Source: Bartonella krasnovii
GTDB lineage: Bacteria > Pseudomonadota > Alphaproteobacteria > Rhizobiales > Rhizobiaceae
Direction of reading: 5' to 3'
DNA length: 64,000 bases
Assembly (NCBI RefSeq): GCF_003606345.3
Contig: NZ_CP031844.2
Span: 186,001-250,000, forward strand
The notes under the pieces were generated by a model. The model had not been told where the DNA came from and did not search any database. It was given only the letters and a program-made list of their open reading frames with translations. This document shows, piece after piece, positions 8,345-19,032 of the stretch. The first letter of the stretch is position 1; the number at the start of each line of letters is the position of its first letter. A program made the position numbers and the translations under genes.

Positions 8345-10024
8345 ATGAATACAAAACGTTTAATAACAGCGTCTATTTTTTCTTTAATTTCAGCATCGAC
8401 AGCGCTAGCTGCTGATGTACTGATTCCTCATCAGACAGCACCATCAACTCCTTCTTCTACTATTGTTGCGCCCACTTTTTCATGGACGGGGCTTTATTTG
8501 GGTGTCCAGGCTGGTGGCTTTTCGAGCAAGTCCGATATGGCTCTTGTCGATCAAGAAAAGGGTTTTCCACTGGATAAAGAGTTCTCTCCTAAACTTTCAG
8601 GTTTTGCTGGTGGTTTTTATGCAGGGTCTAATATTGATCTAGGTGACAGCTTTATTTTTGGTATCGATACAGATTTAATGATATCTGGAAAAAAACACAC
8701 AAAGACTATTAATATAGGTACAGATGATAACGTTACAGTAGAAAAATCAGTGGGAAGATTCCGCAAATCAGCAGCAGCAAAAACTTCATCACAAACAACG
8801 GGGACACAAACACAAGGCACTACGGGAGTAGCACTTAATCCGTTGGTACCAGAAAAAACAACATCAGCCTCAGGGACTTCACCAGCGTCAGCTGCAGGAT
8901 CTCCAGCAGCAGGCGCAAGAGCTCCATCATCTCAAACAGTAGAAACTAGCAGTCCTGGTAATGTTAATTCTACAATACAAGGAAAAACAGTGACGGTGGG
9001 AGGAGAACCAGGAGTTTCAACAGCATCATTAAAAACGCAATCTGCATCGCCAACGATGCAATCAGGCTCTGCCAAACAAGTGATGAGAACAGTACCATCG
9101 TCATCGGCATCATCGGCAAGAACAGATGCACGACAATCATCCGTAACAGTGGGAGAAACTGGATCAAGTTTAGCTGCATCTAAACCAACACCTGCACTTA
9201 CTGGCACAGGAGCAGGAAGTCAAACATCAGGAGTAGCAGCCTCCTCTGTCTCACCAACAAAATCAGAAACAAGTCAGACAGTAGTAAAGTCTCCTACATC
9301 AGGACAACCATCGTTAGCGGAAAGAACAGTGCCAGCCGGGCCACTTACACTCGCGAGATCAGGATCATCTAATGGGTCAGAGACAAAAGCCTCCAACGGA
9401 ACAAGTGGAACCCAACACGGGGGGCATCATAGTGCCCATGGTAGTGGACATTCTAATCCGCATGGTGCGTCTCACCCAGGTGGTCATGGCTCTGGTGCTA
9501 ACCCACACGGTTCACATGGTGCTAACCCACATGCTTCCCGTCCTCATGGAGCACAGAGTGTACAAGCGGCGGATAAGAGTGATTCCAGCGTATATGGTAT
9601 AGAGCAAATGAAAAAGATGGCTTCTGAACTTGGTCTTGAACAAGGAGATGAAGTTGAAACTTTAAATCATACTTTCAAGCAGAATTGGGGTGGTGCTACA
9701 CGGGTACGTATCGGTTTTGCTGCTGATCGCTTTATGCCTTATCTTGCGGGTGGTATTGCTTATGGTCAGTTTCAAGACACTGTATCAGTATCTGTTAAGG
9801 GTGAGGATGGAACCGTTGTTTCTTCTAGAAACTTAACCGATGAAACTAAAACCATGATTGGTTACACTCTTGGTGGTGGCGTTGATTTCTCAGTGCTGGA
9901 TAATGTGATTGTGCGTGCAGAATATCGTTACTCCGATTTTGGTAAAAAGAAACTTGCAAAGGAAAAACTTGAAATTAACTACAAAACCAATGATTTCCGC
10001 GTTGGTGTAGCTTATAAATTCTAA
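8345..10024 (+). CDS. Hbp-family outer membrane protein with a large low-complexity, histidine-rich insert
   Basis: A 559-residue Hbp-family protein, about twice the length of its two neighbours. ATG 8345 (after GGAGAG at 8334-8339) is chosen because it gives the family signal peptide MNTKRLITAS...ALA; an ATG 42 bases upstream only adds residues before it. Residues 1-135 and 435-559 are ordinary Hbp barrel (FSWTGLYLGVQAGGF, WGGATRVRIGFA, LAGGIAYGQFQ, VRAEYRYSDFGKKK, VGVAYKF). Between them sit about 300 residues of Ser, Thr, Ala, Gly, Pro and Gln, then a segment at 358-401 holding 12 His in HG, PHG and GGH units. The insert occupies one predicted surface loop. His residues could ligate hemin or metal, but this is inference. 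By order it may match hbpB of hbpCAB. Confidence 0.92.
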   Translation: MNTKRLITASIFSLISASTALAADVLIPHQTAPSTPSSTIVAPTFSWTGLYLGVQAGGFSSKSDMALVDQEKGFPLDKEFSPKLSGFAGGFYAGSNIDLGDSFIFGIDTDLMISGKKHTKTINIGTDDNVTVEKSVGRFRKSAAAKTSSQTTGTQTQGTTGVALNPLVPEKTTSASGTSPASAAGSPAAGARAPSSQTVETSSPGNVNSTIQGKTVTVGGEPGVSTASLKTQSASPTMQSGSAKQVMRTVPSSSASSARTDARQSSVTVGETGSSLAASKPTPALTGTGAGSQTSGVAASSVSPTKSETSQTVVKSPTSGQPSLAERTVPAGPLTLARSGSSNGSETKASNGTSGTQHGGHHSAHGSGHSNPHGASHPGGHGSGANPHGSHGANPHASRPHGAQSVQAADKSDSSVYGIEQMKKMASELGLEQGDEVETLNHTFKQNWGGATRVRIGFAADRFMPYLAGGIAYGQFQDTVSVSVKGEDGTVVSSRNLTDETKTMIGYTLGGGVDFSVLDNVIVRAEYRYSDFGKKKLAKEKLEINYKTNDFRVGVAYKF

Positions 10025-10051
10025 TCTATTTTATAAGAGTGAATTTTTAAG

Positions 10052-10074
10052 AGGCTCCACTATCAGTGGAGCCT
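10052..10074 (+). terminator. Rho-independent terminator after hbp gene 3
   Basis: AGGCTCCAC and GTGGAGCCT form a perfect 9-base-pair stem with a 5-base loop, followed by ATATTTTTTTA, 28 bases after the stop codon. Confidence 0.82.
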
Positions 10075-10274
10075 ATATTTTTTTAGGATCATTTTTTAGT
10101 TTCTTTTTTTGCAAATTTCATGATAAAGCCCATAAAGTGTGATGATATATTTTCTTGATCGCTGCTTAATACGAATGATAAGCTCGGCTTTCCCTATAGA
10201 TAAAAACCAGAGTTGCAGAGTTCAGGGAAGTTATGCAAAAATGAAATCGTAAAAGTGGACAGGAATATTTCACA

Positions 10275-13190
10275 ATGACTGTGAAAAATGAAACAATAGA
10301 TTATTCAAAAACTCTTTATCTCCCACAGACAAATTTTCCTATGCGTGCAGGGCTTCCGCAAAAAGAGCTTGAGTTAATGGCGCGTTGGGAAAATATAGGA
10401 CTTTATGCACAATTGCGCCAACAAGCAAAAGATCGTCCATTTTATATTCTTCATGATGGCCCACCTTATGCAAATGGCCATATTCATATCGGGCATGCTT
10501 TAAATAAAGTTCTAAAGGATGTGGTTGTCCGTTCATTTCAAATGCGGGGGTTTAATGCAAATTATGTCCCTGGTTGGGATTGCCATGGGCTTCCAATTGA
10601 ATGGAAAATTGAAGAAAAATATCGCGCACAAGGAAAAAATAAGGACGAGGTTCCTCTTAATGAGTTTCGTCAAGAATGCCGTGAATTTGCACAACATTGG
10701 GTAAGCATTCAAAGTGAAGAATTTAAACGCCTTGGTGTCGTGGGAGATTTTAAGGCACCTTATACCACAATGGCTTTTCAAGCAGAAGCACGCATTGCGA
10801 GTGAATTAATAAAATTTGCGATGTCAGATCAGATTTATCGTGGTTCTAAGCCGGTGATGTGGTCTGTTGTGGAGCGTACAGCTTTGGCAGAGGCAGAGAT
10901 TGAATATCATGATCATGAATCAGAGGTGATTTGGGTTAAATTTCCGATTTTTGAAGCAAACTCTGATGATTTATATGGTGCTTATGTCGTTATTTGGACA
11001 ACAACACCATGGACAATTCCAGGCAATCGCGCCGTGAGTTATTCTTCGCAGATTTCTTATGGTCTTTACGAAGTTGAAAGTGCTGAAAATGACTTTGGTC
11101 CTCAAGTGGGAGAAAAGCTTCTCTTTGCAGATGCTCTAGCCATGAGTTGTGCAGAAAAAGCCAAACTTGTTTTAAAACGCTTACGTGTTATTTCTGCTGA
11201 CGAATTGAAAGCTCTTGTTCTTTCTCATCCGCTCAAAGGTTTGGCTGGAGCGTATAATTATAAGATTGCGCTGCTTGAGGGCTCCCATGTGACAGAGAGT
11301 GCGGGGACAGGTTTTGTCCATACAGCACCAAGCCATGGGCGTGAGGACTTTGAAATTTGGAATGATTATAAGCTTTTATTAGAGCAAGCGGGGATTGATA
11401 CATCGATACCGTTTCCTGTTGATGATGCGGGTTTCTATACGAGAGATGTTCCGGGTTTGGGACCAGATCGTGAAGGGGGGCCAGCACGTGTTATTGATGA
11501 TCATGGCAAAATGGGTGATGCCAATAAAGAGGTTATTAACGCTCTCATAAAAGCAGATAGGCTGTTTGCACGTGGTCGTTTAAAACATTCCTATCCTCAT
11601 AGTTGGCGTTCAAAAAAGCCGGTCATTTTCCGTAATACACCACAATGGTTTATTTCAATGGATAAAGACTTGGGAGACAGTTCAACTTTACGCAGTCGTG
11701 CTTTAGAAGCTATTTCGAAGACGCGTTTTGTTCCGTCTTCTGGTCAAAACCGTTTATCTTCTATGATAGCAGATCGTCCTGATTGGGTTCTTTCTCGGCA
11801 ACGGTCTTGGGGCGTTCCTATTTGTATTTTTGCTAATGAGGATGGTGTTGTTCTCAAAGATCAGCATGTAAATGAGCGTATTTTACAGGCTTTTGAAGCA
11901 GAGGGAGCAGATGCATGGTTTGCTGAAGGAGCACGTGAACGTTTTTTAGGTAATCGTGCGCATGAGCCTTGGGTTCAGGTTTATGATATTCTAGATGTTT
12001 GGTTCGATTCTGGAGCAAGTCATAGCTTTGTATTGGAAGATCGGGCTGATTTAAAATGGCCTGCAGATGTTTATTTTGAAGGTTCAGATCAACATCGTGG
12101 ATGGTTTCAATCTTCTCTATTGGAAAGCTGTGGTACGCGTGCTTGTTCTCCCTATAAGACAGTGATCACACACGGTTTTACTTTGGATGAGAATGGTAAG
12201 AAAATGTCTAAATCCTTAGGCAATACGGTGGTTCCCCAAGAGATCATTAAAACATCTGGAGCTGATATTTTTCGTCTCTGGGTCATGACAACTGATTATT
12301 GGGAAGATCAGCGTTTAGGCAAAAAGATCCTTCAAACCAATGTGGATTCATATCGTAAACTACGCAATGCAATTCGTTGGATGCTTGGAACTTTAGCCTA
12401 CGATGAAGGAGAAGAAATACCTTATTGTGCACTACCAGATCTTGAAAAATTTATATTACATCGGCTTTTTGAACTTGATCAATTGATTAATCATGCTTAC
12501 GATGAATTTGATTTTAAAAAAATTATGCGTGCATTATTAGATTTTTCAATCATTGAATTATCGGCATTTTATTTTGATATCCGCAAAGATTCTCTGTATT
12601 GCGATGCACCTTCATCACAAAAACGGAAGGCCTCTTTGCAGGTTGTTCGTGAGATTTTTGAGCGAATGGTGACATGGCTTTCTCCCATGTTGCCTTTTAC
12701 GATGGAAGAAGCTTGGTTAGAGCGTTATCCAGAAAGCCAATCGGTGCATTTGGAACAATTTCGCTCTGTACCAAAAGAATGGCAAAACGAATCTTTAGCT
12801 GAGCGTTGGAAAAAAATTCGACAGGTTCGTAAAGTTGTGACAGGAGCTTTAGAGCTTGAGCGTGCTGATAAGCGTATTGGATCCTCGTTAGAAGCTGCTC
12901 CTATTGTTTTTATTTCCAATCCAGTTCTACGAGAGGCATTAGAAAATGTAGATATGGCAGAAATCTGTATCACCAGTGCTCTCACAATTGTGCAGGATAC
13001 AATGCCTTCTGATGCTTTTACTTTGAATGATGTTGAAGGTGTTGGGGTATATCCAGAGAAGGCGTTGGGGAAAAAATGTGCTAGATCATGGCGTTATACA
13101 CAGGATGTTGGGAGTGATCCGGCTTATCCTGATGTCTCTGCTCGTGATGCAGCTGCTTTGCGAGAATTAAAAATTCTTGGCAAGATTTAA
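10275..13190 (+). CDS. ileS: Isoleucine--tRNA ligase
   Basis: Class I aminoacyl-tRNA synthetase that charges tRNA-Ile in the cytoplasm, 971 residues (E. coli has 938). The HIGH motif is at residues 71-74 within [20 protein letters not shown], the editing-domain motif is [18 protein letters not shown] near 237, and KMSKS is at 643-647 in [13 protein letters not shown]. An anticodon-binding helical domain follows. At the C-terminus E. coli has two CxxC pairs that bind zinc; here only the first Cys survives ([14 protein letters not shown], then [11 protein letters not shown]), so zinc is probably not bound. AGGAAT at 10260-10265 precedes the ATG. It is a single gene after the hbp cluster, followed on the same strand by a lipoprotein gene. 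Confidence 0.97.
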   Translation: MTVKNETIDYSKTLYLPQTNFPMRAGLPQKELELMARWENIGLYAQLRQQAKDRPFYILHDGPPYANGHIHIGHALNKVLKDVVVRSFQMRGFNANYVPGWDCHGLPIEWKIEEKYRAQGKNKDEVPLNEFRQECREFAQHWVSIQSEEFKRLGVVGDFKAPYTTMAFQAEARIASELIKFAMSDQIYRGSKPVMWSVVERTALAEAEIEYHDHESEVIWVKFPIFEANSDDLYGAYVVIWTTTPWTIPGNRAVSYSSQISYGLYEVESAENDFGPQVGEKLLFADALAMSCAEKAKLVLKRLRVISADELKALVLSHPLKGLAGAYNYKIALLEGSHVTESAGTGFVHTAPSHGREDFEIWNDYKLLLEQAGIDTSIPFPVDDAGFYTRDVPGLGPDREGGPARVIDDHGKMGDANKEVINALIKADRLFARGRLKHSYPHSWRSKKPVIFRNTPQWFISMDKDLGDSSTLRSRALEAISKTRFVPSSGQNRLSSMIADRPDWVLSRQRSWGVPICIFANEDGVVLKDQHVNERILQAFEAEGADAWFAEGARERFLGNRAHEPWVQVYDILDVWFDSGASHSFVLEDRADLKWPADVYFEGSDQHRGWFQSSLLESCGTRACSPYKTVITHGFTLDENGKKMSKSLGNTVVPQEIIKTSGADIFRLWVMTTDYWEDQRLGKKILQTNVDSYRKLRNAIRWMLGTLAYDEGEEIPYCALPDLEKFILHRLFELDQLINHAYDEFDFKKIMRALLDFSIIELSAFYFDIRKDSLYCDAPSSQKRKASLQVVREIFERMVTWLSPMLPFTMEEAWLERYPESQSVHLEQFRSVPKEWQNESLAERWKKIRQVRKVVTGALELERADKRIGSSLEAAPIVFISNPVLREALENVDMAEICITSALTIVQDTMPSDAFTLNDVEGVGVYPEKALGKKCARSWRYTQDVGSDPAYPDVSARDAAALRELKILGKI

Positions 13191-13369
13191 AGTTTTAGAT
13201 CAAGGGAAAGAAATGCAAGGAGATTTCCCATATTGATGAATATTGTTTTTTATGGTAGGGAGTAAATTCCGTTGTTTTATCTGCAGGGGGGGAAATTTTG
13301 TGTATGGACCGTTCTCTTATAAATAGCGGGAATATTAATCAGCCATATACTTGGGAAATGGAATAAGCA

Positions 13370-13840
13370 GTGAGAAAACGTGAAGTAAAAATATTTCCAA
13401 CAGGAATTTTAGGTATATGCTTTGTTTTAGCGGGATGTAATTTATCTGCTCCTACCTATGGGACAAATAAACCGGTTTCGATACAGTTTTTTGAAGATGT
13501 TGCTAATATTGCTTCATTAACACCAGTAAATAACAGCAGTCAGATTGTTATGAAACCCCGCCCAGAACTTGTGATACCAAGTCCTAGCGCACGCCGATTT
13601 TTACCGGTGCCCCAACAAGATAGATCTGTCAATAGAGGCGCAGCATCAAAACAGCATCAAGGAAGTCGTTCTTTTCCTCACAAAGGGTCTTCAGTTAATG
13701 GCTTTAGTAATGCAAAACAACGACAAGAATATTTACGTCGTCAAAGAGCACAAATTGGAAGTCCAAAATACCGTCGCTATCTCACAGAGCCGCCTTTAAG
13801 TTATCGCCAACCGGCAAAGACTGCTCCTATTACTCGCTAG
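13370..13840 (+). CDS. Putative lipoprotein
   Basis: 156 residues from a GTG start at 13370. The N-terminus is basic, then hydrophobic (FPTGILGICFVLAGC), and ends in an LAGC lipobox with Cys near residue 23, so it is probably lipidated and held in a membrane. The mature part is Ser, Gln, Pro and Arg rich, with QEYLRRQRAQIG and SPKYRRYLTEPP near the end. No catalytic motif is visible and I do not recognise a named family. It is downstream of ileS on the same strand with a 179-base gap. A ribosome binding site is weak (GGAAATGGAA at 13354-13363). Confidence 0.7.
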   Translation: MRKREVKIFPTGILGICFVLAGCNLSAPTYGTNKPVSIQFFEDVANIASLTPVNNSSQIVMKPRPELVIPSPSARRFLPVPQQDRSVNRGAASKQHQGSRSFPHKGSSVNGFSNAKQRQEYLRRQRAQIGSPKYRRYLTEPPLSYRQPAKTAPITR

Positions 13841-13949
13841 GGAAAAGGAAAAATATTAAAATATGTGAGATATTCTTCCTATTACTTTATAAGACTAAAT
13901 AAGACTAAGTCCTCCTTCACGCAGAGCTTTCCCTTTGCGGTAGTGGGGG

Positions 13950-14310
13950 CATGAAATAGCAATAGCATCGAGAGAGTGTGCTGTGTTTTCCTCATAAGAA
14001 ATATTTCTCAAGGTTCTCAAATCTATTTCACACCATCGCTCGTTTGAAGGATATAACGGTAAATCCATTGTGCACAACCATCTTTATGCTTATGAAGGAG
14101 TAGGCTGTTATCATCATTGTTTTGCTAGCTTTTAATGTTGCGATAGCCCGCGGCAGTGGAGAGTTTACATAAGGTATATTTTTAGCCTTTTCTAAATTGT
14201 TTTTTATTCAGAAGGTAATCTACTTTGCGATGTGCTAAGAAGAGACTTTTATTGATTCACCATAAACAGCTTTGAAATGAGCATATTCTAGAATCTTTTG
14301 GACTTTATAT
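13950..14310. repeat. Dispersed repeat family A, long copy
   Basis: One of the most complete copies. Blocks in order: AATATTTCTCAAGG, CAAATCTATTTCACACCA, TTTATGCTTATGAAGGAG, TTTTAATGTTGCGATAG, CATAAGG followed by T-rich sequence, CTTTGCGATGTGCTAAGAAG, TTGATTCACCATAAACAG and TTTGAAAT. A 60-codon minus-strand frame inside it (13895-14077) is a by-product of the repeat. No other gene is seen between 13841 and 14498. Confidence 0.6.
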
Positions 14311-14498
14311 TTTATAAATAAAGCAATGAATTATTTTATAAATGAATGAATCAATCTAATAGAAGCACTATGCAGTGTTAAAAGAGTGTTAGAGGAAAAA
14401 TGCTTCAAAATAGCTTTCGCTATATCAGAAGGATTAATCATCTTTTTTAAGGAATAGAATGGTTTCTAAAGAGTAAAAGCTATGATAAAGAATTGTTT

Positions 14499-14945
14499 TT
14501 AGCATCGCTTTTGGATAAAAAAATCTTTAAGTAATTGAGCAGCTTCTTTTTCTTTAAAGCCAGAATAAACTTCAGGTTTGTGGTGGCAGGTTTGTTGCTG
14601 ATAGAAACGTGGGCCGTTTTCTATAGCTCCTCCTTTGGGATCATTTGTTGCATAATACAGACGTCGTATGCGTGCAAATGAAATGGCAGCAGCACACATA
14701 GCACAAGGCTCAAGTGTTACGTAAAGATCGCAATCAGAAAGTCTTTCGCTTTGCAATGTTTCGCAAGCCATACGGATTGCACGCATTTCTGCGTGTCCTG
14801 TCGGGTCATAGGCAGATTTTATAAAGTTACCAGCACGTGCGATGATAGCTTTTCCACGTGTAATGATAGCGCCTACGGGAACTTCATCTTTTTTTGCAGC
14901 CCACTGCGCTTCCAAAAGGGCTATTTCCATGGGCGTTAAAGTCAT
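14499..14945 (-). CDS. tadA: tRNA-specific adenosine deaminase
   Basis: A 148-residue zinc deaminase that converts A34 of tRNA-Arg(ACG) to inosine. The zinc ligands and catalytic Glu are visible: HAE in PTGHAEMRAIRMA and the PCAMC pair in VTLEPCAMCAAAISFARI. EVPVGAIITRGKAIIARAGN near the N-terminus is typical of TadA, and the length is normal. It is transcribed away from rluB, sharing a 267-base intergenic region. This divergent tadA/rluB arrangement is common in Rhizobiales, which supports the call over a general CMP/dCMP deaminase. Confidence 0.95.
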   Translation of the reverse strand: MTLTPMEIALLEAQWAAKKDEVPVGAIITRGKAIIARAGNFIKSAYDPTGHAEMRAIRMACETLQSERLSDCDLYVTLEPCAMCAAAISFARIRRLYYATNDPKGGAIENGPRFYQQQTCHHKPEVYSGFKEKEAAQLLKDFFIQKRC

Positions 14946-15212
14946 AGTGTCCTTTCTACTGACGGCATAGAGAGTTTAAAGATTTTTCGATAAGGAATGT
15001 TATAGCATGAATAATTTATTACGCTTTTATAATGAAAGGAATACCTTTATTTTTTAAGTGTTTAAAACAAACTTGCAAATCAATGGATACGTTATTGTTG
15101 TTAAAGGATAGAAAATGATAAATGATTGTGCTACTCCCTTTTTCAGGATAAGCGGTATGGTGCATATGAATAATTTTCTGAACATACTGGCAAAAATTGG
15201 TTTGAAACGCAA

Positions 15213-16613
15213 ATGAATGAAAATAATGAGAGTGAACGGATTGCTAAAAGGTTAGCGCGTGCGGGTGTTGCCTCGCGTCGAGATGCAGAAATGATGATTG
15301 TTGCAGGACGTGTTTCTGTGAATGGTATAGTTGTGACAACGCCTGCTTTTAATGTTAGCCGTTCTGATGTTATTAAAGTTGATGGCAAACCTTTACCTCC
15401 TATAGAACGAACGCGTTTATGGCTTTACCATAAACCAGCAGGGCTTGTCACCACGAACCGTGATCCGGAAGGTAGACCTACAGTATTTAGTCATTTACCA
15501 AAAGGAATGCCGCGCGTTCTTTCTGTTGGAAGGCTTGACATTAACACGGAAGGACTTTTGCTCTTAACCAATGATGGTGGTTTAGCGCGCGTATTAGAGC
15601 TTCCTGTAACGGGGTGGGTTCGCAAATATCGCGTTCGTGCTCATGGAAGAGTAAAGCAGAGCACGCTCGATAACCTTAAAAATGGTATTGCGATTAATGG
15701 TATTTTTTATGGTTCGATTGAAGCCTCAATTGAACGGGAACAAGGGTCTAACATATGGCTTTCTGTTGCTTTGCGAGAAGGGAAAAATCGTGAAATAAAG
15801 AATGTGTTAGGGGCATTGGGATTATCAGTTAATCGTTTAATCCGAGTCTCTTATGGCCCATTTCATCTCTCTGATTTAGAAGAAGGAGCCGTACAAGAGT
15901 TAAAAGGTCGGATGTTACGAGATCAGTTGGGAGAGCGTTTGATTATGCAGGCCAATGCTGATTTTGATGCTCCTATTCTGAAACCTTTTTCAAATTCTGC
16001 AGTTGTTGCGGAAAAGCAAAGACAGAAGGATGTTTCTGTTGCCAATGATGGTTGGGTTTTCTCAAGTGAAAGAGCGATACGGCGTAGCACGAGAGGTCGT
16101 TCTGTTGAGCATGGTCGCGCACGGTTAAGGACAAAGCCTTATGAAAATGAGAATAAAGGAAAAAGTGAGGAAGGAAAAGCGGAGCGTTTTTTACCGCGTT
16201 CTCGTCGTGCGAATGTTTGGATGGCTCCTGGTGCTCGTCCGCAAAGTGCACGGAGGAAACTGTCCTATAGTGAGGAGAAATCCCATGATCATAAAAGCGA
16301 TTTGGCTGGTAGAAAATTCTTTCATCGAGGCAAAGAAAAATTAAAAGACAATCACTTGAAGAAAGAGAAGGGGGAGAGTTTTATTCAAAAACGTGGCAAG
16401 ACATCTTACGATGAGACGCGTGTATTTGGTAAGAAAGATCACTTTTCTAAGGATAAAGAGAAAATGATAAGAGGTGGTCGTGATGAGTGTTCTTTTGAGA
16501 GAAAGAAAAAGGTAAAATCATTTCGTGATGCTTTGAAAAAATCTAAATCACATCAAGATGGTGCAAAAACTTTGAAGAGATTTGGAGGTCCGCGTGCGGA
16601 TCATCGGCGGTAA
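15213..16613 (+). CDS. rluB: 23S rRNA pseudouridine synthase, RsuA/RluB family, with a long basic tail
   Basis: 466 residues. An S4 RNA-binding domain ([20 protein letters not shown], residues 9-28, through about 65) is followed by the RsuA-type catalytic domain, with the nucleophile Asp in [19 protein letters not shown] (residues 105-123) and [18 protein letters not shown] near 190. The enzyme domain ends near residue 250. The rest, about 210 residues, is dominated by Lys, Arg, Ser and Glu with no hydrophobic core, so it is probably disordered and RNA-binding. E. coli RluB is about 290 residues and has a shorter tail. RluB rather than RsuA is inferred from the tail and from context with rsmD. 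The 3' end overlaps rsmD. Confidence 0.9.
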   Translation: MNENNESERIAKRLARAGVASRRDAEMMIVAGRVSVNGIVVTTPAFNVSRSDVIKVDGKPLPPIERTRLWLYHKPAGLVTTNRDPEGRPTVFSHLPKGMPRVLSVGRLDINTEGLLLLTNDGGLARVLELPVTGWVRKYRVRAHGRVKQSTLDNLKNGIAINGIFYGSIEASIEREQGSNIWLSVALREGKNREIKNVLGALGLSVNRLIRVSYGPFHLSDLEEGAVQELKGRMLRDQLGERLIMQANADFDAPILKPFSNSAVVAEKQRQKDVSVANDGWVFSSERAIRRSTRGRSVEHGRARLRTKPYENENKGKSEEGKAERFLPRSRRANVWMAPGARPQSARRKLSYSEEKSHDHKSDLAGRKFFHRGKEKLKDNHLKKEKGESFIQKRGKTSYDETRVFGKKDHFSKDKEKMIRGGRDECSFERKKKVKSFRDALKKSKSHQDGAKTLKRFGGPRADHRR

Positions 16614-17160
16614 ATTTGCTGGGCGTGTTTTGTTTTCGCCTGTTGATCAGTCGATTCGTCCAACGAGTGATCGTACGCGAGAAAGCCTTTTTAATATTCT
16701 TTCTAGCCGTGAAGAACAGTTTTGGACCAATAAACGCATCCTTGATCTGTTTGCTGGTACTGGTGCTTTAGGCATTGAAGCCCTTTCACGTGGAGCAAAG
16801 GCTGCTGTCTTTGTTGAAAACTCGGTTGAGGGGCGTGGGTTGCTTCAAAAAAATATCGAAGCCTTTGAATTACAGTCGATCGGACGAGTTTTGCGTCGTG
16901 ATGCAACCAAACTTGGTAAGATTGGAACAATGCTTCCATTTGATGTTATTTTTGCTGATCCTCCCTATAGCCGTTGTTTAGGTGAACGGGCTTTTGTAGA
17001 AGCTTTGCAAGGGGGATGGGCAAAAGCGGATACACTCTTTATACTTGAAGAAAAAAAAGATACAATCATTCATTTACCTGACGTTTTTTATCTAGCTGAT
17101 GAGCGTTTTTATGGTGATACAGCAATACGTCTTTATAAATTACAATTGCTTACATCTTGA
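16594..17160 (+). CDS. rsmD: 16S rRNA (guanine(966)-N(2))-methyltransferase
   Basis: A Rossmann-fold SAM methyltransferase of 188 residues acting on G966 of 16S rRNA. GTG 16594 is preferred over an upstream TTG because it gives the family start [11 protein letters not shown] and has TTGGAGGT as ribosome binding site 4-12 bases upstream. Motif I is [19 protein letters not shown], and the catalytic DPPY lies in [26 protein letters not shown] is the family signature. The gene overlaps the end of rluB by 20 bases and is surely co-transcribed with it: two rRNA modification enzymes in one operon. Confidence 0.95.
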   Translation: MRIIGGKFAGRVLFSPVDQSIRPTSDRTRESLFNILSSREEQFWTNKRILDLFAGTGALGIEALSRGAKAAVFVENSVEGRGLLQKNIEAFELQSIGRVLRRDATKLGKIGTMLPFDVIFADPPYSRCLGERAFVEALQGGWAKADTLFILEEKKDTIIHLPDVFYLADERFYGDTAIRLYKLQLLTS

Positions 17161-17878
17161 GAAAGCTCTTTTTTATTTGGTAGGATGAAAAAACTTCTTT
17201 ACAGTTTCCTTTATTTTATATGTTTTTTTAAAGGTTAAGCAGAAAATCAATAAAAGATTTTAATGTTAAAGAAATTGATGTCTTTTAATTTTATTATGCT
17301 TTTTGTCTCAATCTCTCTATTTTTTGAAGCTTTTTTATAGCTCTAAGAGCAAACTTTTTACGATATACGCTCTTTATAATATAGAGAGATACCTTCTAAT
17401 CTTCTGTCCAACCCAAATTGCTCTGAGGTGTAAATAGTATTGTACCTGAGTTAGCAGTATGTATTGCTGCTCATTTTTGTAAGTTATGGGCTGATTTATT
17501 AATCTCAGAGACATTAAAAGCAAAACGCATTATCAAAGCTTTCGTGTATTATGAACTTTACTACCAATCAATATTTTATCAACAGTTGAAAGCTTTAAGC
17601 TATGTAGTCTACATTGATGTTTTAAATGGTGCGTAAATCCTCTTTTTGTTATTGTATGGATTTAAAAAACACATATTTTTATTTAAGGTAGACAATAATG
17701 TTCATCTATACTGAACATTTGTGTGTTTATTTTATTAATATCGCTTGTTGATTTAATCATTCCCTATTAAGTGCACTTGAAAAGATTAAATATCTTATCG
17801 TTATGCAGTTTTAAGAGTAATTGATATATTACTCTTTATCACTGAAGAGACCGGGTTTTGTAAAAAGGGGAGGTCATC
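17161..17878. other. Intergenic interval without a gene
   Basis: AT-rich, with stops in all frames. I see no repeat copy, tRNA or readable remnant. GGGGAGG at 17867-17873 is the ribosome binding site of the next gene. Confidence 0.5.
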
Positions 17879-18325
17879 ATGTTTAAATGGACCTATAGTG
17901 AAGAAATTAGTACACAAGCAAGTTCAGAGCAGATTTGGTCTATGTGGGAAGATGTAGCGACGTGGCCTTGCTGGGATAGTGAACTTGAATGGGTAGAGTT
18001 TTCTGGTGCTTTTAAAGAAGGCGCTGTAGGACGCATGAAACCTAAAAAAGGACCAATAGTAACTTTTACGCTTGATAAAGTCATAAAAAATGTTTGTTTT
18101 TCTGATTATGCAAAACTTCCTCTTACACGCATGAGTTTTGATCATGAATATATTTATTCAACCAAATCTGGTTCTTCAAATAACAAAATTCGTCATACCG
18201 TAACGATGTCTGGTTTACTTTCTCCTTTCTTTGGAATGATTATTGGATCAAAAATTAAGTTACATCTTCGCGATGCAATGATTGAAATGAGCAGACGTGC
18301 TCTTACTGAAAATAAAGCTCAATGA
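17879..18325 (+). CDS. SRPBCC (START/polyketide cyclase-like) domain protein
   Basis: 148 residues. The N-terminus YSEEISTQASSEQIWSMWED followed by VATWPCWDSELE is the classic opening of the SRPBCC helix-grip fold, and GAVGRMKPKKGPIVTFTLDK plus the C-terminal LHLRDAMIEMSRRAL helix agree with polyketide cyclase/dehydrase-like family members. These bind hydrophobic ligands, but the ligand here is unknown. A strong ribosome binding site (GGGGAGG) precedes the ATG. No signal peptide, so cytoplasmic. In related bacteria such genes often sit with a regulator or thioredoxin-fold gene; here the following 700 bases are degraded and contain none. Confidence 0.8.
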   Translation: MFKWTYSEEISTQASSEQIWSMWEDVATWPCWDSELEWVEFSGAFKEGAVGRMKPKKGPIVTFTLDKVIKNVCFSDYAKLPLTRMSFDHEYIYSTKSGSSNNKIRHTVTMSGLLSPFFGMIIGSKIKLHLRDAMIEMSRRALTENKAQ

Positions 18326-19032
18326 AATCAGTTATGAGTATATCACAAACCAATGAGCTTTTTAGTTCGCTATTGAGCACGTTATCAAAGCGTCTTAGGG
18401 GATTAATTTTTTCCTAAAGACCTTATAGAAGTCGTAAAATTTTATTTTTTATATAAAAACTTATAAGATGATTTTTTCATGGAAAATAAGAAAATTTTAG
18501 AAACTCTTTTCTTCTCTTGTGAAACTGTAGCCAGTATTGTCATTTCATTAGGAAAGAGCTTATAGAAGTAAAGCAATATCCAAAAAGATAAGTCGTTTTC
18601 TTGATTCTTGTGGAGACATTAAAGAATGCTATAGGAATGAAGGAGGTTATTTGACACTTCAGAAAACAAAAGGCATGTGTTTTAGGTTGTTTTATGCTTT
18701 TTGAATTTTTGAAGATTTTGGCTTAAATCCAAGAGTTATTGCTAAGTCTTCTATTTATTTACGAGTTTTTTTGGGTGATCTGATTGTGAGTTGCAGATTG
18801 GGCTTTTAAAATGATAAAGGCTGATGAGAAATCTTGAAACTAAAGAGATTTTACGACATATTGCATCTTTTCATAAAGAAGCTGAAAGGAAAGTGATTTA
18901 ATGCATTAAAAAAAGAATGCATGAGACGTGCATAATTTTATGAATGAACAAACAAGAATTATATTCTGATGTATATGAATTTTTCAGAGTGCTGATCAAT
19001 GTAAATAATAAAATATTTTAGGGAGTCTATGA
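18326..19032. other. Decayed interval after the SRPBCC gene
   Basis: A short + strand frame near 18720-18810 reads PRVIAKSSIYLRVFLGDLIV-like residues after small frame changes. It looks like the wreck of a protein-coding gene rather than neutral spacer, but I cannot assign it to a family. The final 130 bases are A/T runs leading to pmbA. Confidence 0.3.

Noticed and set aside
8932..9207. Minus-strand frames inside the long hbp (8932-9207 and 8970-9179)
   Set aside because: They are open only because the low-complexity Ser/Thr/Ala codons lack stops on the other strand.
8755..9600. Low-complexity insert as a CRISPR or tandem-repeat array
   Set aside because: No regular repeat unit or spacer length; it is in frame with Hbp on both sides.
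13895..14077. 60-codon minus-strand frame
   Set aside because: It lies in a copy of repeat family A and has no ribosome binding site; other copies do not keep the frame.
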